DNA of 64,000 nt, taken from assembly GCA_016712315.1 (NCBI GenBank), contig JADJRG010000017.1:372001-436000 (forward strand), in the 5' to 3' direction. Position numbers and translations under genes: made by a program. A model generated the notes under the pieces. The model had not been told where the DNA came from. It saw nothing but the letters and a program-made list of their open reading frames with translations, and did not search any database. Positions 49,015 through 58,302 of the stretch are shown piece by piece (within the stretch, counting starts at the first letter, position 1; each line of letters opens with the position of its first letter). The stretch comes from Nannocystis sp. GTDB lineage: Bacteria; Myxococcota_A; Polyangia; Nannocystales; Nannocystaceae.

Positions 49015-50841
49015 GTGCGTCGCGCGGAATTAGATCTCAGCGATCTGACCAGCCAGGCGGTCGATAACCTGGTCACTCAGTTCGCGTCTCACCTCGATTT
49101 TTATCGGGAGCTCATCCAAAACAGCATCGACGCGGGGTCGACGACGATCGACGCGTGGATGGAGTTTATCCCGGGCGAGGAGGACCAGGGGACGATCGCG
49201 ATCCACGTCGATGACAGCGGCGACGGGATGACCGAGGCGATCATCGACGGGCAGCTCACGAAGCTCTTCTCGTCGCAAAAAGAGGGCGACCTGACGAAGA
49301 TCGGGAAATTCGGGATCGGCTTCGTGTCGGTGTTCGCGTGCAAGCCGAAGGCGGTGCTGGTGCACACCGGCCGCGACGGCGAGTGCTGGGAGGTGTGCTT
49401 CGACGCGGATCGCTCGTTCGTGAAGACGCGCCTGGAGACGCCGGTCGACGGCACCCAGATCACGCTGTTCTTGGCGGGCGACCGCGGCCGCTACAACGAG
49501 CTGGTGACGGCGAGCCGGGCGACGCTGAAGCGCTGGTGCAGCCACTCGGACGTGGAGGTGACCTTCGAGGATCGCTCGCGGATCGACGGCGGGCAGATCG
49601 AGGCGATCAACGAGCCGTTCACGGTCGCGGGGGATCCCTCGATCCTGGTGGAGGTGGACGGGATCGCGATCACGGCGGCGTACAGCGCGGCGCCGGTGTA
49701 CGGCTTCTATAACAAAGGGCTGGCGCTGGCGGTCTCGAGCGACGCGGCGGCGACCCTGGGGGAGCTGGCGCCGCGCTTCGAGCACGTCGCGTTTAAGGTG
49801 AAGTCGCACCACTTCGAACACACGCTGAGCCGCGATACGGTGGTCCGTAATGACAGCTACCGGCGGATGATGGGGCTGGTGAGCGAGGCGGTGGCGGGGG
49901 CGCTGCAAGACGCGCTGGTGGCGGAGATCTCGGCGCTGGTGGCGGCCAAGGGCTGGGGGCTGCCCGAGGTGAGCCGCTATGACCGGCTGATCGGGGCGCT
50001 GGCGCGTGAGCCGGCGGCGGAGGTCGCTCGCCACGCGCAGGCGCCGCTGCTGCGCACGCTGGACGGGGCGCCGCTGACGCTGGCGCAGGTCGAGCGGGCG
50101 ATCCACGGCGATCGGCTCTACCTGAGCGACGCGCGCTCGCCGGTGATCGACTACTTGATGAAGGACGGGGTGGCGGTGATCTTCGCGCGGGCGCCCGCGG
50201 ACGAGGGCGGGCAGGAGGCGTTCGGGGCGGTGGGGCGGCTGCTGATCGGCTATCTGGCGCAGACGCGCCTGGGCGGCGGCGAACGCTGGGCTGAATTCGC
50301 GCAGATGTTGGCCTCGCCGGATCGGGCGCTTTTCGCGGTCGACGTCGAGTCGCCCCGCGACCCGGAGATCGACGCGCTGATCGCCGACGCGGCGCGGCTG
50401 CTGGCGGCGCTGCCCGAGGCGATGGCGGAGGTGCCTCGGGCGCGGCTGCCAGGGCTGCGCGGGCGGATCGGGCTGCGCGAGGGGCGGCCGCCGCGGCCGA
50501 CGTATCGGCGGGTGGTCGGGGCGCGGCTGGTGCTGGGCGCGGAGGTGGGGCCGCTGGCCGTGTTCGCGCCGACGATCGGGCGATATATGGCGCGTGGGTC
50601 GCGGCGCCGCGGATTTGGTTTGAACCTCAACTTGAGCGGGGTGGAGGCGGCGGTGAACGTCGACCACCCGCAGGTGGAGGCGCTGGCGCGGCTGCGGGCG
50701 CGCGAGCCGGCGCTGGCGGCGTACTGTCTGGCGAAGGATCTGTTGCTGGCGGACGACCGCGGCGACGGGCTCGATGAGGCGCTGCTGCGCGCGGCGTTGC
50801 CAGGGATCCGCGGCGCCTCGCGCGCGAAGGAGACGGTATGA
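49015..50841 (+). CDS. GHKL (HSP90-like) ATPase, first of a coupled pair
   Basis: A 608-residue cytoplasmic protein starting at GTG 49015. The N-terminal ATPase fold is intact: RELIQNSIDAG with catalytic E32 and Mg-coordinating N36, VDDSGDGM (D66-M72), KLFSSQKEGDLTKIGKFGIG with the G-box at 97-103, then GFVSVFACKPKAVLVHTG. The middle domain resembles HSP90/MutL-type transducers, with an arginine-rich EHTLSRDTVVRND. The C-terminal 250 residues do not look like the HSP90 dimerisation domain. The stop overlaps the next gene by four bases. It probably forms an ATP-driven complex with the next product. Confidence 0.82.
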   Translation: MRRAELDLSDLTSQAVDNLVTQFASHLDFYRELIQNSIDAGSTTIDAWMEFIPGEEDQGTIAIHVDDSGDGMTEAIIDGQLTKLFSSQKEGDLTKIGKFGIGFVSVFACKPKAVLVHTGRDGECWEVCFDADRSFVKTRLETPVDGTQITLFLAGDRGRYNELVTASRATLKRWCSHSDVEVTFEDRSRIDGGQIEAINEPFTVAGDPSILVEVDGIAITAAYSAAPVYGFYNKGLALAVSSDAAATLGELAPRFEHVAFKVKSHHFEHTLSRDTVVRNDSYRRMMGLVSEAVAGALQDALVAEISALVAAKGWGLPEVSRYDRLIGALAREPAAEVARHAQAPLLRTLDGAPLTLAQVERAIHGDRLYLSDARSPVIDYLMKDGVAVIFARAPADEGGQEAFGAVGRLLIGYLAQTRLGGGERWAEFAQMLASPDRALFAVDVESPRDPEIDALIADAARLLAALPEAMAEVPRARLPGLRGRIGLREGRPPRPTYRRVVGARLVLGAEVGPLAVFAPTIGRYMARGSRRRGFGLNLNLSGVEAAVNVDHPQVEALARLRAREPALAAYCLAKDLLLADDRGDGLDEALLRAALPGIRGASRAKETV

Positions 50842-53800
50842 GCTCGATCGAGGCGGTGATCGCCCGCTCACGGCGCCCAGGCGCGTTCACGGAGCGCCAA
50901 CGCTTCACGCTGGCGCGCTCGCGGGCGATCGAGAAGATGCGCCAGTTCGCGCTCGCGGATCCGCACTACTACGTGCTCGAGCTGATCCAGTCGGCGATCG
51001 CGAACGGGGCGGCGCACATCGAGGTGCGCGCGGACGAGTCGACGATGATCTCGTCGTACCTGGGCGGCGAAGGGCTGCCCGAGGCGGGGCTCGCGAACCT
51101 GTTCGACTTCTTGTTCGCGTCGAAGGAGCGGACCGAGCTGACCAGCCTGCGGGCGCTGGCGCTGGCGGTGAACGCGTTGATGCTGTTTAAGCCGGCGCGG
51201 ATCGTCATCGAGTCGGGGGACGGCACGCTGGCCGGGACGGCGCGGCTCGAGATCTGCGGGGACCAAGACCGGATGGACGTGGGCCGGCCCGAGGCGCCGC
51301 TGACGGGCACGTACGTGCGCGCGGAGGGGATGCAGCGGCGGCAGTTGGCGCGCTCGATGAAGCTGAACATCCTCGGCGACGGCGACGATGAGCGCTCGAT
51401 CATCGAGCAGCGCTGCCTGACCGCGCCGGTGCCGATCCTGTTCAATCAATCGCCGGTGTTCGGGCACGCGCGGCAGCGGATCCCCACGAGCTTCGGCTAC
51501 CAGCGGACGATGGCGATCGACGAGGGCGACCTGTACGGCAGCCTGGGGATCGAGCCGATGGGCGGCAAGCCGAGCTTCCGCTTGTTGACCTACGGGGTGC
51601 TGGTAGAGGCGGTGGAGTTCGAGCTGCTGCCAGGGGCGCCGCTGGGCGGGGTGATCAACTTCGACGGGCTGCACAAGACGGCCGACCACGCGCGGATCGT
51701 CCAGGATGAGCGGCTGGCGGAGATGTGGGCGCGGCTGCGTCCGTACGCGCAGCAGCTCCAGCGCGGGGAGCGGGCGGAGCGGGCGTATGACGTGCGGATC
51801 TACGGCGGCGGGGCGATCCCGCTGGAGCAGCTGCGGACGACGCTGCGCGCGCTCGAGCGGGTGGTGGTGATCGATCCAGAGACCGGGCCGGAGGAGGTGC
51901 CGACGGCGCTGCGGATCGCCGCGGCGATGGAGGCGGAGCTGCTGACCGCGCCCGTCGGACAGGTGGCGTCGCTGCGGATGCTGGCGGGCCGCGACGTGAC
52001 GATGTTGACGCCGAACTTGGCGTCGCGGGTCGACGTGGAATTCTATACGCGCGCTCCGGCGAGCCCGCCGGCGCGGCCGTGGCTGCTGAGCCCGCGTGAG
52101 GCGCCGTCGATCGCGGCGGCAGAGCTGGCAGAGGCGGTGGCGCAGGCGATCGCGGCGGGCGGCGGGCGCGGGGATCTTCTGGCAGAGGGCGCGGACGGGG
52201 CGGCGCTGGGTGAGCGGGGCGAGGTGCGCGTGACGATCTATACGCCGGTGGCGCAGGCGGCGGCGGGCGGCCTCGTGACGGTGCGGCTGTGGTCGCTGGG
52301 GCGGGAGATCGCGGCGCACCCGGTGATGTGCGCGAGCGGCGGCCACGTGCTGGTGGTGGAGATCCCAGAAGTGTCGCCGGCGCGGGCGCTAGCGCGGGTG
52401 CACGGGGAGGTGACGTACAGCGAGGTGGTCGCGCGGGTGATCACGGGGAAGGTGGAGGCGCTGCTCGAGGAGGCCTCGCGGCGGGCGCTGCTCGCGCTGG
52501 TGGGCCAGACGGTGACGCCAGGGACGCCGCAGGCGCGGCTGGCCCTGTCGGCGATGGTGCGCTCGACGATGATCCGCCTGCGCCGGAGCGCGGAGGGGAT
52601 CCGGGCGGCGTTGACGCCGCTGCGCCAGCTCCCAGGGCTGGATCTGCTGGCGATCCCGGTGCTGGCGACGCTGAGCGGCCGAGCGCTCGATGGCCGCTCG
52701 CTGTGCGAGCTGATGAACGCGTGCGAGGGGGTGCTCTTCGGGGTGATCCCGGAGGTGACGCCGGACCTCGAGGGGCTGGATCAGGACCGGATCCTCGCGC
52801 TGGATCTCGAGCTCGAGCGGCTGGTGATCGCGATGGTCGGGGAGGGCGCGTATGTGCGCGTCGACGGGCGTGACGCGCTGGCGGAGCACGAGGGGCTGGT
52901 GGTGCGTGACCTCGCGGTGGGGCTGCGTGAATTCCCCGATCTGCTGCTGCCGGTGGAGGGCGGGGCGCCGGCGGCGCTGACGGCCGAGGCGCGGGCGACG
53001 GCGGAGACCGAGCTGTTCGCGCAGCTGCTGGCGCGCTACGTGGAGGCGCCGCGTGAGGGCCACGCAGCGGCCGAGGAGGCGCGGCGGCAGTGTTGGTTGC
53101 ACCTGCAACGAGCGCTGTGCGCGGCGGTGCGCGGCGGTGAGGCGGCGCCGCTGGGGCTAGACCTGGTGATCGCGACGGGGCTCGACGCGCAGGGCTACAG
53201 CCTGCGCCACATGCTGGCGGCGATGCGTGAGCACGGCCGTCTGCTGATCCACTACGACCACGGGGGGGCGCCGCCGCCGCTGGAGGCGATCCGCCGGGGC
53301 GAGGCGCCGCCGCTGGAGATCCGCGCGAACCCGGCGCTGGCGGCGGCGCTGGCGCGGCTCGGTCCGGTGGAGCTGGCGTTCGACTTCGCGCTGCCGGGCG
53401 ATCAACGTGATGACCTCAAGGACATGTCCAAAGAGACAGATTTTTTGGTGCACGAGGAGGTCGCGGCGGGCGGGGTGATCGGGGCGTTGGGGGTGCTGCG
53501 GGCGGCGCCGGCGTCGCCGCGGATCTTGCTCTTCGACCGCGAGGGGCGGCTGCTGCACGCGCTGGCCGAGTCGGCGCGGGACCTCTCGGTGAGCGGCTAT
53601 CTCCAGCTCAGCGGCGAGGCGAGCGACGAGGGGCCGGCGGAGGCGATGCTGGCGGAGATCCACAGGGTGGGCGAGCTGCTGCTGGGGCGGCTGCGCGAGG
53701 GGCTCGCCGGCTTCGACGCGGCCGGGCAGCGACGGGCGGCGCAGGTGCTCTTGGAGCACGTGGGCGGGCACCTGAGCCTGATCGCGGCGCCGAGCGGGGT

Positions 53801-54488
53801 GGTGCGGCTGGAGGTGAGCTCGCCGCAGGCGGCGGCGATCCTCGAGGCGCCGCTGTTCCCCGGCCGCGAGGGGCTGCCGGTGCGCGGGGCGTGGGTGCTG
53901 GCGCGCTTCTGCGAGGCGGCGTCGCACGGACGAGCGGCCCGCGGCGCGGCGCTGATCGCCGAGGACGCGGAGCCGTGGTTGGTCGCGTGGCTCGACGCGT
54001 TCGTGCACTCGCACCGGGTGGTGCGGCCGCCGTCGCGCGCGTGGGAGGCGGCCCCCGCGGCGGCGACGGCGGCGCCCGCGTCGCGGCCGGAGGGGGCGCT
54101 GAGCTCGGCGCAGCTCGCGGCGACGGTGCAGCGCCACTTGGATCGGCTGCGGCCTGATCCGCCGATGCTCGCGGAGGCGCGAGGAGGACGGACGCGGGTC
54201 GCGGCGGACCTCGACGCGCCGCTCGACGGCCCGATCTGCTCGGTGGTCGGCCTGGGCGCGAGCCGCATGGCGATCACGCTGAACCCGTGGCACTGGCTGT
54301 GCGAGTGGGCCAGAGAGGCGGGGCCTGGCGATCCGGCGGCGCTGGCGTGGTTGCTCCTCGGGGTGTACGCGGAGGTGAACCGGGCGCTCGAAGACGTGAC
54401 GGGGGAGCATGAAGAGGCGATGCAGCGGGCGGTCGCGGAGGCGCTCGTGCGCGGCGAGCTGTGGCCGGTGTACGCCGCGGATGCCTGA
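50838..54488 (+). CDS. Large GHKL-like protein with degenerate nucleotide site
   Basis: A 1216-residue protein, translationally coupled to the preceding ATPase (ATGA overlap). The N-terminal 400 residues keep the GHKL layout, with HYYVLELIQSAIANGA at 43-58, but the Mg-binding Asn is Ser52, and the usual DNGxGM is replaced by GGEGLPEAGLANLFDFLFAS, so ATP hydrolysis is doubtful. Residues 400-1040 are helical and strand-mixed with no recognised family, and an Ala/Pro linker (near 1075-1090) leads to a final part with LGASRMAITLNPWHWLCEWA and VYAEVNRALEDVTGEHEEAM. No signal or membrane segment was seen. A catalytic/pseudo-catalytic GHKL pair is the most likely arrangement. Confidence 0.75.
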   Translation: MSSIEAVIARSRRPGAFTERQRFTLARSRAIEKMRQFALADPHYYVLELIQSAIANGAAHIEVRADESTMISSYLGGEGLPEAGLANLFDFLFASKERTELTSLRALALAVNALMLFKPARIVIESGDGTLAGTARLEICGDQDRMDVGRPEAPLTGTYVRAEGMQRRQLARSMKLNILGDGDDERSIIEQRCLTAPVPILFNQSPVFGHARQRIPTSFGYQRTMAIDEGDLYGSLGIEPMGGKPSFRLLTYGVLVEAVEFELLPGAPLGGVINFDGLHKTADHARIVQDERLAEMWARLRPYAQQLQRGERAERAYDVRIYGGGAIPLEQLRTTLRALERVVVIDPETGPEEVPTALRIAAAMEAELLTAPVGQVASLRMLAGRDVTMLTPNLASRVDVEFYTRAPASPPARPWLLSPREAPSIAAAELAEAVAQAIAAGGGRGDLLAEGADGAALGERGEVRVTIYTPVAQAAAGGLVTVRLWSLGREIAAHPVMCASGGHVLVVEIPEVSPARALARVHGEVTYSEVVARVITGKVEALLEEASRRALLALVGQTVTPGTPQARLALSAMVRSTMIRLRRSAEGIRAALTPLRQLPGLDLLAIPVLATLSGRALDGRSLCELMNACEGVLFGVIPEVTPDLEGLDQDRILALDLELERLVIAMVGEGAYVRVDGRDALAEHEGLVVRDLAVGLREFPDLLLPVEGGAPAALTAEARATAETELFAQLLARYVEAPREGHAAAEEARRQCWLHLQRALCAAVRGGEAAPLGLDLVIATGLDAQGYSLRHMLAAMREHGRLLIHYDHGGAPPPLEAIRRGEAPPLEIRANPALAAALARLGPVELAFDFALPGDQRDDLKDMSKETDFLVHEEVAAGGVIGALGVLRAAPASPRILLFDREGRLLHALAESARDLSVSGYLQLSGEASDEGPAEAMLAEIHRVGELLLGRLREGLAGFDAAGQRRAAQVLLEHVGGHLSLIAAPSGVVRLEVSSPQAAAILEAPLFPGREGLPVRGAWVLARFCEAASHGRAARGAALIAEDAEPWLVAWLDAFVHSHRVVRPPSRAWEAAPAAATAAPASRPEGALSSAQLAATVQRHLDRLRPDPPMLAEARGGRTRVAADLDAPLDGPICSVVGLGASRMAITLNPWHWLCEWAREAGPGDPAALAWLLLGVYAEVNRALEDVTGEHEEAMQRAVAEALVRGELWPVYAADA

Positions 54489-54506
54489 GCGCGGCCCCAG
54501 GCGACC

Positions 54507-55736
54507 TCAAGGGGCGGCGAGGCGGGCGAGCGCGCGCCGATAGAGGGCCTCAAAGCGGGCGGCGGCGTGCTCCCAGCGGAGCTGCTGGCGGGCCCAGGTC
54601 GCGGCGGCGTCGCCGAGGCGGCGACGTAGGGGCGGGTCGGCGAGCAGGTGGGTGATCGCGGCGGCGAGCGCGTTCGGATCGGCGGGGGCGGTCAACCAGC
54701 CGCGCTCGCCGTGGACGAGCAGCTCAGGGACCGCGGCGACGTCGCAGGCGAGCACGGGGGCGCCGACGGCCATGGCCTCGGCGATGGTGTTGCCAAAGCT
54801 CTCGCGGTGCGAGGGCAAGACGACGAGGGCGGCGCGGGTGAGCTGATCGCGGAGCTCTCGCGGGTCGCTCCAGGGCAAGAGCTCGATCGGGCCGAGCTCA
54901 GTGAGCTGGGCGATCCGTCGACGAAGCGGTGATTCTAGCCGGCCGCGGCCGATGAAGATGAGGCGCGGCCGCGGGGCCGGTAGGCGCTGCCAGGCCGCGA
55001 GGAGCTCGAGGGGGCCCTTGTCGGGCTCGAGGCGGCCAAAGAAGAGGAGGGGGCCGGCGTCGGCGTGGGGGTCGCGTGCGCCTTCAAAGAAGATCGGATC
55101 GACGCCGTTGAAGATCGGCGCGACGCGCTCGGGATCGAGATCGAAGGCGCGGACGCAGCGCCGCGCGGCGTAGGCGCTGGGCGGGGCGATGAGGTCGGCG
55201 CCGCGGGCGACGCGGCCTTGGGCGAGGTACTTGGCGTCCTGGAGGAGGAGGCGGAGGCGAGCGGCGCCGGTCGGCCAGCCGTGATCAAAGAGGGGCGGGT
55301 AGTCGGGGTGGCGTGGGGTGGCGATGAGGGGGATGCGGCGGCGTCGGGCGAGCTCGGGCAGGAAGGCGCCCTCTTCGCCGTTGGCGTGGAGGATGATCGG
55401 GCGCGCGGCGAGCTCGGGCGGGGCGGCGTCGATGAGGTGGTCGACGCGTCGACGCACCCAGAGCCCGGAGAGCGGCCGCAGGGGCGCGGCGCGGCGCGAG
55501 GCGAGGGCGGGCAGCGTCGCCCAGTGGAGCTGGTAGGGGAGGTCTTGGGGGGTGGCGACGCGCTCCCACGGGGGGCGGGTGTAGATGACGTCGACGCGGT
55601 GGCCGCGGGCGACGAGGGCGCGCGCGAGGCGATCGGTGGAGCGCTGGGCGCCGCCGGAGTAGGCCGACCAGGGCGAATAATCGATGGTGAGGAAGATCCT
55701 CAGCGCGACAGACGGAGGCGTCGGGTGCGGGTCCAT
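54507..55736 (-). CDS. GT4-family glycosyltransferase
   Basis: A 409-residue GT-B fold enzyme. The ATG at 55736 places the N-terminal Rossmann domain correctly (LRIFLTIDYSPWSAYSGGAQ then RLARALVARGHRVDVIYTRP). The C-terminal donor-binding domain has LLFFGRLEPDKGPLELLAAW, LIFIGRGRLE and the E-x7-E motif in SHRESFGNTIAEAMAVGAPV. Members transfer a nucleotide-activated sugar to lipid or glycan acceptors. It is convergent with the GHKL operon and probably transcribed alone. Confidence 0.9.
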   Translation of the reverse strand: MDPHPTPPSVALRIFLTIDYSPWSAYSGGAQRSTDRLARALVARGHRVDVIYTRPPWERVATPQDLPYQLHWATLPALASRRAAPLRPLSGLWVRRRVDHLIDAAPPELAARPIILHANGEEGAFLPELARRRRIPLIATPRHPDYPPLFDHGWPTGAARLRLLLQDAKYLAQGRVARGADLIAPPSAYAARRCVRAFDLDPERVAPIFNGVDPIFFEGARDPHADAGPLLFFGRLEPDKGPLELLAAWQRLPAPRPRLIFIGRGRLESPLRRRIAQLTELGPIELLPWSDPRELRDQLTRAALVVLPSHRESFGNTIAEAMAVGAPVLACDVAAVPELLVHGERGWLTAPADPNALAAAITHLLADPPLRRRLGDAAATWARQQLRWEHAAARFEALYRRALARLAAP

Positions 55737-55980
55737 CGGCGGGCCTCGTGGGAGTGCAGGGTCGGGGGGGGCGCTGAGGCTGTCAATCGCCGCGCGTTCG
55801 TGATCATGGGGCGGTGAGCGGGCTCGCGGTGAGGGCCGTGTGATCGATCGATGAAGCGTTGCGCCTACGGATGAAGGCGCGAATCCATTTGCCGAGGTGG
55901 CCGTGGCGCCGCGATGGCGCAGGTTTTGGGCGATCTGTGGTAAGAGGCGACTCCCGCCGCGGGCAGGCCTCGGCGCTGTC

Positions 55981-57087
55981 ATGCCGAGCGCTGTGATCGA
56001 CGATCCCTCCTCGCCGAGCCCCTCCGAGCCGTCGACGGGGGACGCGCCGTCGTCCGGGTGGGGGCAGCGTTATAAGAATTTTTCGGAGAGCAGGCGCGGC
56101 CGCGTGCTCACGCGGGTCGCCCGCGGGCTGGTGATGGCGATGGTGTTCGGGCTGCTGTTTTGGCAGCTCCACGCGATCGGCTGGCGAGAGATCGGTGCGC
56201 GCTTACCGACGCATCCGGGCTTCTACCTGCTCTTCGCGGTGATCTACTTGCAGGTGAGCTTCGGCGAGCTGCTGGCGTATCGCTTGTGCTGGTCCTTCGA
56301 CGTCCGCGCGAGCGTGCCGGTGTTCTTGAAGAAGCGGATCCTGAACCGTGAGATCCTCGGCTACTCGGGCGAGGTGTACTTCTTCTCGTGGGCGCGCCGG
56401 GTGGTGCCGCTGCCGGCGCGCCGGATCGCCGAGACGATCCGCGACCAGAACATCGTCTCGTCGATCGCGTCGAGCGCGGTGGCGGTCGGGCTGCTGGTCT
56501 TTTATATGACCCACGGCAAGCTGGCGGTGTCGATCTGGCTGCGAGGACAGCTCGCGGCGCTGAACATGCTCTACGGGCTGGGGGTCGCGGTCGCGCTGCT
56601 GCTGGTGGCGGCGCTCGCGTATCGCTACCGCCGCTACCTCTTCTCGATGTCGCTGAAGGTGGCCGGCATGGTGCTCGCGCTGCACGTCACGCGGCTGATG
56701 CTGGGGCAGGGGATCCAGATCTTCCAGTGGGAGCTGGGGGCGCCAGAGGGCACGCTGGGGGCGTGGTTCACCCTGTCGACCGCGTCGATCTTGGCGAACA
56801 GGATCCCGATCCTGCCGAGCCGCGATCTGCTCTTCGTCAGCGCCGGGGTGGCGTTGGCCTCGACGATGCAGGTGGAGTCGGCGGCGATCTCGGGGATGCT
56901 GCTGGTCAACGCGGTGCTGGCGAAGGTCGTGAGCTTCGGGCTGTATACGGGGCTGTCGCTGGCGCGCGGCGGGGCGGCGGCGAGCGCGGAGGGGGCGGCG
57001 GTGCTCGCGGCGCTGCGCGAGCGCGAGGGCGCAGGCGCGGGCGAGCCCGCGGGCGGGGCGGCTATGATAGGCTCGTCGGCGAAGTGA
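55981..57087 (+). CDS. Membrane protein, LPG-synthase/flippase-like
   Basis: A 368-residue protein starting at ATG 55981, with a Ser/Pro-rich N-terminal tail of about 60 residues and seven or eight helices between 75 and 345. The topology and the QVSFGELLAYRLCWSFDV and EVYFFSWARRVVPLPARRIA segments recall the lysylphosphatidylglycerol-synthase transmembrane family, but similarity is only general. The stop is fused to the next ATG (TGATG), so the small lipoprotein downstream is translated with it. Confidence 0.65.
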   Translation: MPSAVIDDPSSPSPSEPSTGDAPSSGWGQRYKNFSESRRGRVLTRVARGLVMAMVFGLLFWQLHAIGWREIGARLPTHPGFYLLFAVIYLQVSFGELLAYRLCWSFDVRASVPVFLKKRILNREILGYSGEVYFFSWARRVVPLPARRIAETIRDQNIVSSIASSAVAVGLLVFYMTHGKLAVSIWLRGQLAALNMLYGLGVAVALLLVAALAYRYRRYLFSMSLKVAGMVLALHVTRLMLGQGIQIFQWELGAPEGTLGAWFTLSTASILANRIPILPSRDLLFVSAGVALASTMQVESAAISGMLLVNAVLAKVVSFGLYTGLSLARGGAAASAEGAAVLAALREREGAGAGEPAGGAAMIGSSAK

Positions 57088-57437
57088 TGAACCGCCTAAC
57101 GATGCTCTTCCCCTTGCTCGCGCTCTCGCTGAGCGTCGGCTGCTATAACGACTCGGACAGCTTCATCGAGGCGAGCGCGAAGTTCTCGTGTGTCCGCCTC
57201 GATGAGTGCGATCGCTCGGCCTTCGAGGATCGCTACAACGGCGACATGTCAGCGTGCCGGATCGACTACGAGGACAAGCTCGAGGACGTGTACGACTTCA
57301 TCGGCGGGGTCTGCGAGTACGTGCCGGAGGAGGGCAAGAAGTGCATCTCGACGCAGCGCGCGTACAAGCGCGACTGCTCGAGCACGGCGGACAACGCGAT
57401 CAACAACGACTGCGATAAGGTCGTCGACTGCTTTTAG
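57087..57437 (+). CDS. Small Cys-rich lipoprotein coupled to the membrane protein
   Basis: A 116-residue lipoprotein whose ATG shares one base with the preceding stop. The leader MNRLTMLFPLLALSLSVGC has lipidation at Cys19. The mature part has eight cysteines and many acidic residues (EDRYNGDMSACRIDYEDKLE), probably forming four disulfides. No family was recognised; the coupling suggests it partners the membrane protein at the cell surface. Confidence 0.75.
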   Translation: MNRLTMLFPLLALSLSVGCYNDSDSFIEASAKFSCVRLDECDRSAFEDRYNGDMSACRIDYEDKLEDVYDFIGGVCEYVPEEGKKCISTQRAYKRDCSSTADNAINNDCDKVVDCF

Positions 57438-57476
57438 GTCGGGGCTGGCTGATCCGTCAGGTGGAGATCGTCGGGC

Positions 57477-58163
57477 ATGTGCGGCCGCTTCACGCTGACT
57501 CGCCATGATCTGCGGGAGGTCGCCGCGCTGCTGGGGGCGTTCGTCAGCGACGAGGACGCGGCGGCGCATCGACCGCGCTACAATGTCGCCCCGAGCGCGC
57601 GCGCGTGGCTGCTGGTCGATGAGGGGGCGGGGCGGAGGATCGAGGCGGGGCGCTGGGGGTTCCCGCCGCCGTGGGGGCCAAGGCAGGCGGACCCGGTCGG
57701 GCTGATCAATGTGCGGGCAGAGACGGCGGCGGAGAAGCCGAGCTTTCGCGAGGCGTGGCGGCGCCGCCGATGCGCGGTGATCGCGGATGGTTTTTTTGAG
57801 TGGCGCGGCGGCAAGGGGCACAAGGAGCCGCTGTGGCTGCACCGACCAGGCGGCGAGCTGCTGCTGTTCGCCGGGCTGTGGCGCGAGAGCGTCGATGAGG
57901 AGGGCGTGGCCGCGCGCCGCTTCGCGATCCTGACGACGGCGGCGAACGAGCTGGTGGCGCCGATCCACGCGCGGATGCCGGCGATCCTGGGGCCGGAGGC
58001 GCTGAGTCATTGGCTGTCCGTTGGGCCAGGTGAGGGGCTGGACGCCGCGCTGGGGCCGGCGCCGGCGGGGCTGCTGGTGGCGACGCCGGTGTCGACGCGG
58101 GTGAACGACGCGCGCTTCGACGACCCGCTGTGCGTGGCGAGCGCGCCGGGGCTGTTCGACTGA
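57477..58163 (+). CDS. SRAP-domain abasic-site protein (YedK/HMCES-like)
   Basis: A 228-residue SOS-response-associated peptidase. The catalytic residues are intact: Cys2 (exposed after Met removal, MCGRF), N36 in RPRYNVAPS, E108 in DGFFEWR and H164 in PIHARMP. These enzymes form a thiazolidine crosslink to abasic sites in single-stranded DNA, protecting them during replication. The length is normal. It is a single gene, 40 bases after the small lipoprotein gene. Confidence 0.93.
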   Translation: MCGRFTLTRHDLREVAALLGAFVSDEDAAAHRPRYNVAPSARAWLLVDEGAGRRIEAGRWGFPPPWGPRQADPVGLINVRAETAAEKPSFREAWRRRRCAVIADGFFEWRGGKGHKEPLWLHRPGGELLLFAGLWRESVDEEGVAARRFAILTTAANELVAPIHARMPAILGPEALSHWLSVGPGEGLDAALGPAPAGLLVATPVSTRVNDARFDDPLCVASAPGLFD

Positions 58164-58220
58164 TTCGTCGTGCTCTCGGCCCGGTCTTTTTGATCGCGTG
58201 CTGACTGCGCGCTGCTCGTG

Positions 58221-58239
58221 TCACGGTCATCGACCGTGA
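58221..58239. promoter_or_regulatory. Perfect palindrome upstream of the Septu-like operon
   Basis: TCACGGTC-ATC-GACCGTGA is a perfect 8-base inverted repeat with a three-base centre, 64 bases before the ATPase start. It could be an operator or a small-RNA stem. AT-rich stretches (GATATATCT at 58245 onward, GATTACACT near 58281) downstream may contain the promoter. Confidence 0.4.
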
Positions 58240-58302
58240 GCCGGGATATATCTCACTCGCGCACATCCCGTGCTGATTCTCGATTACACTCGCGCTCACG
58301 CG

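Noticed and set aside
58164..58302. Possible retron non-coding RNA upstream of the ATPase/HNH pair
   Set aside because: Only one short palindrome is present and no reverse transcriptase is encoded in the window.
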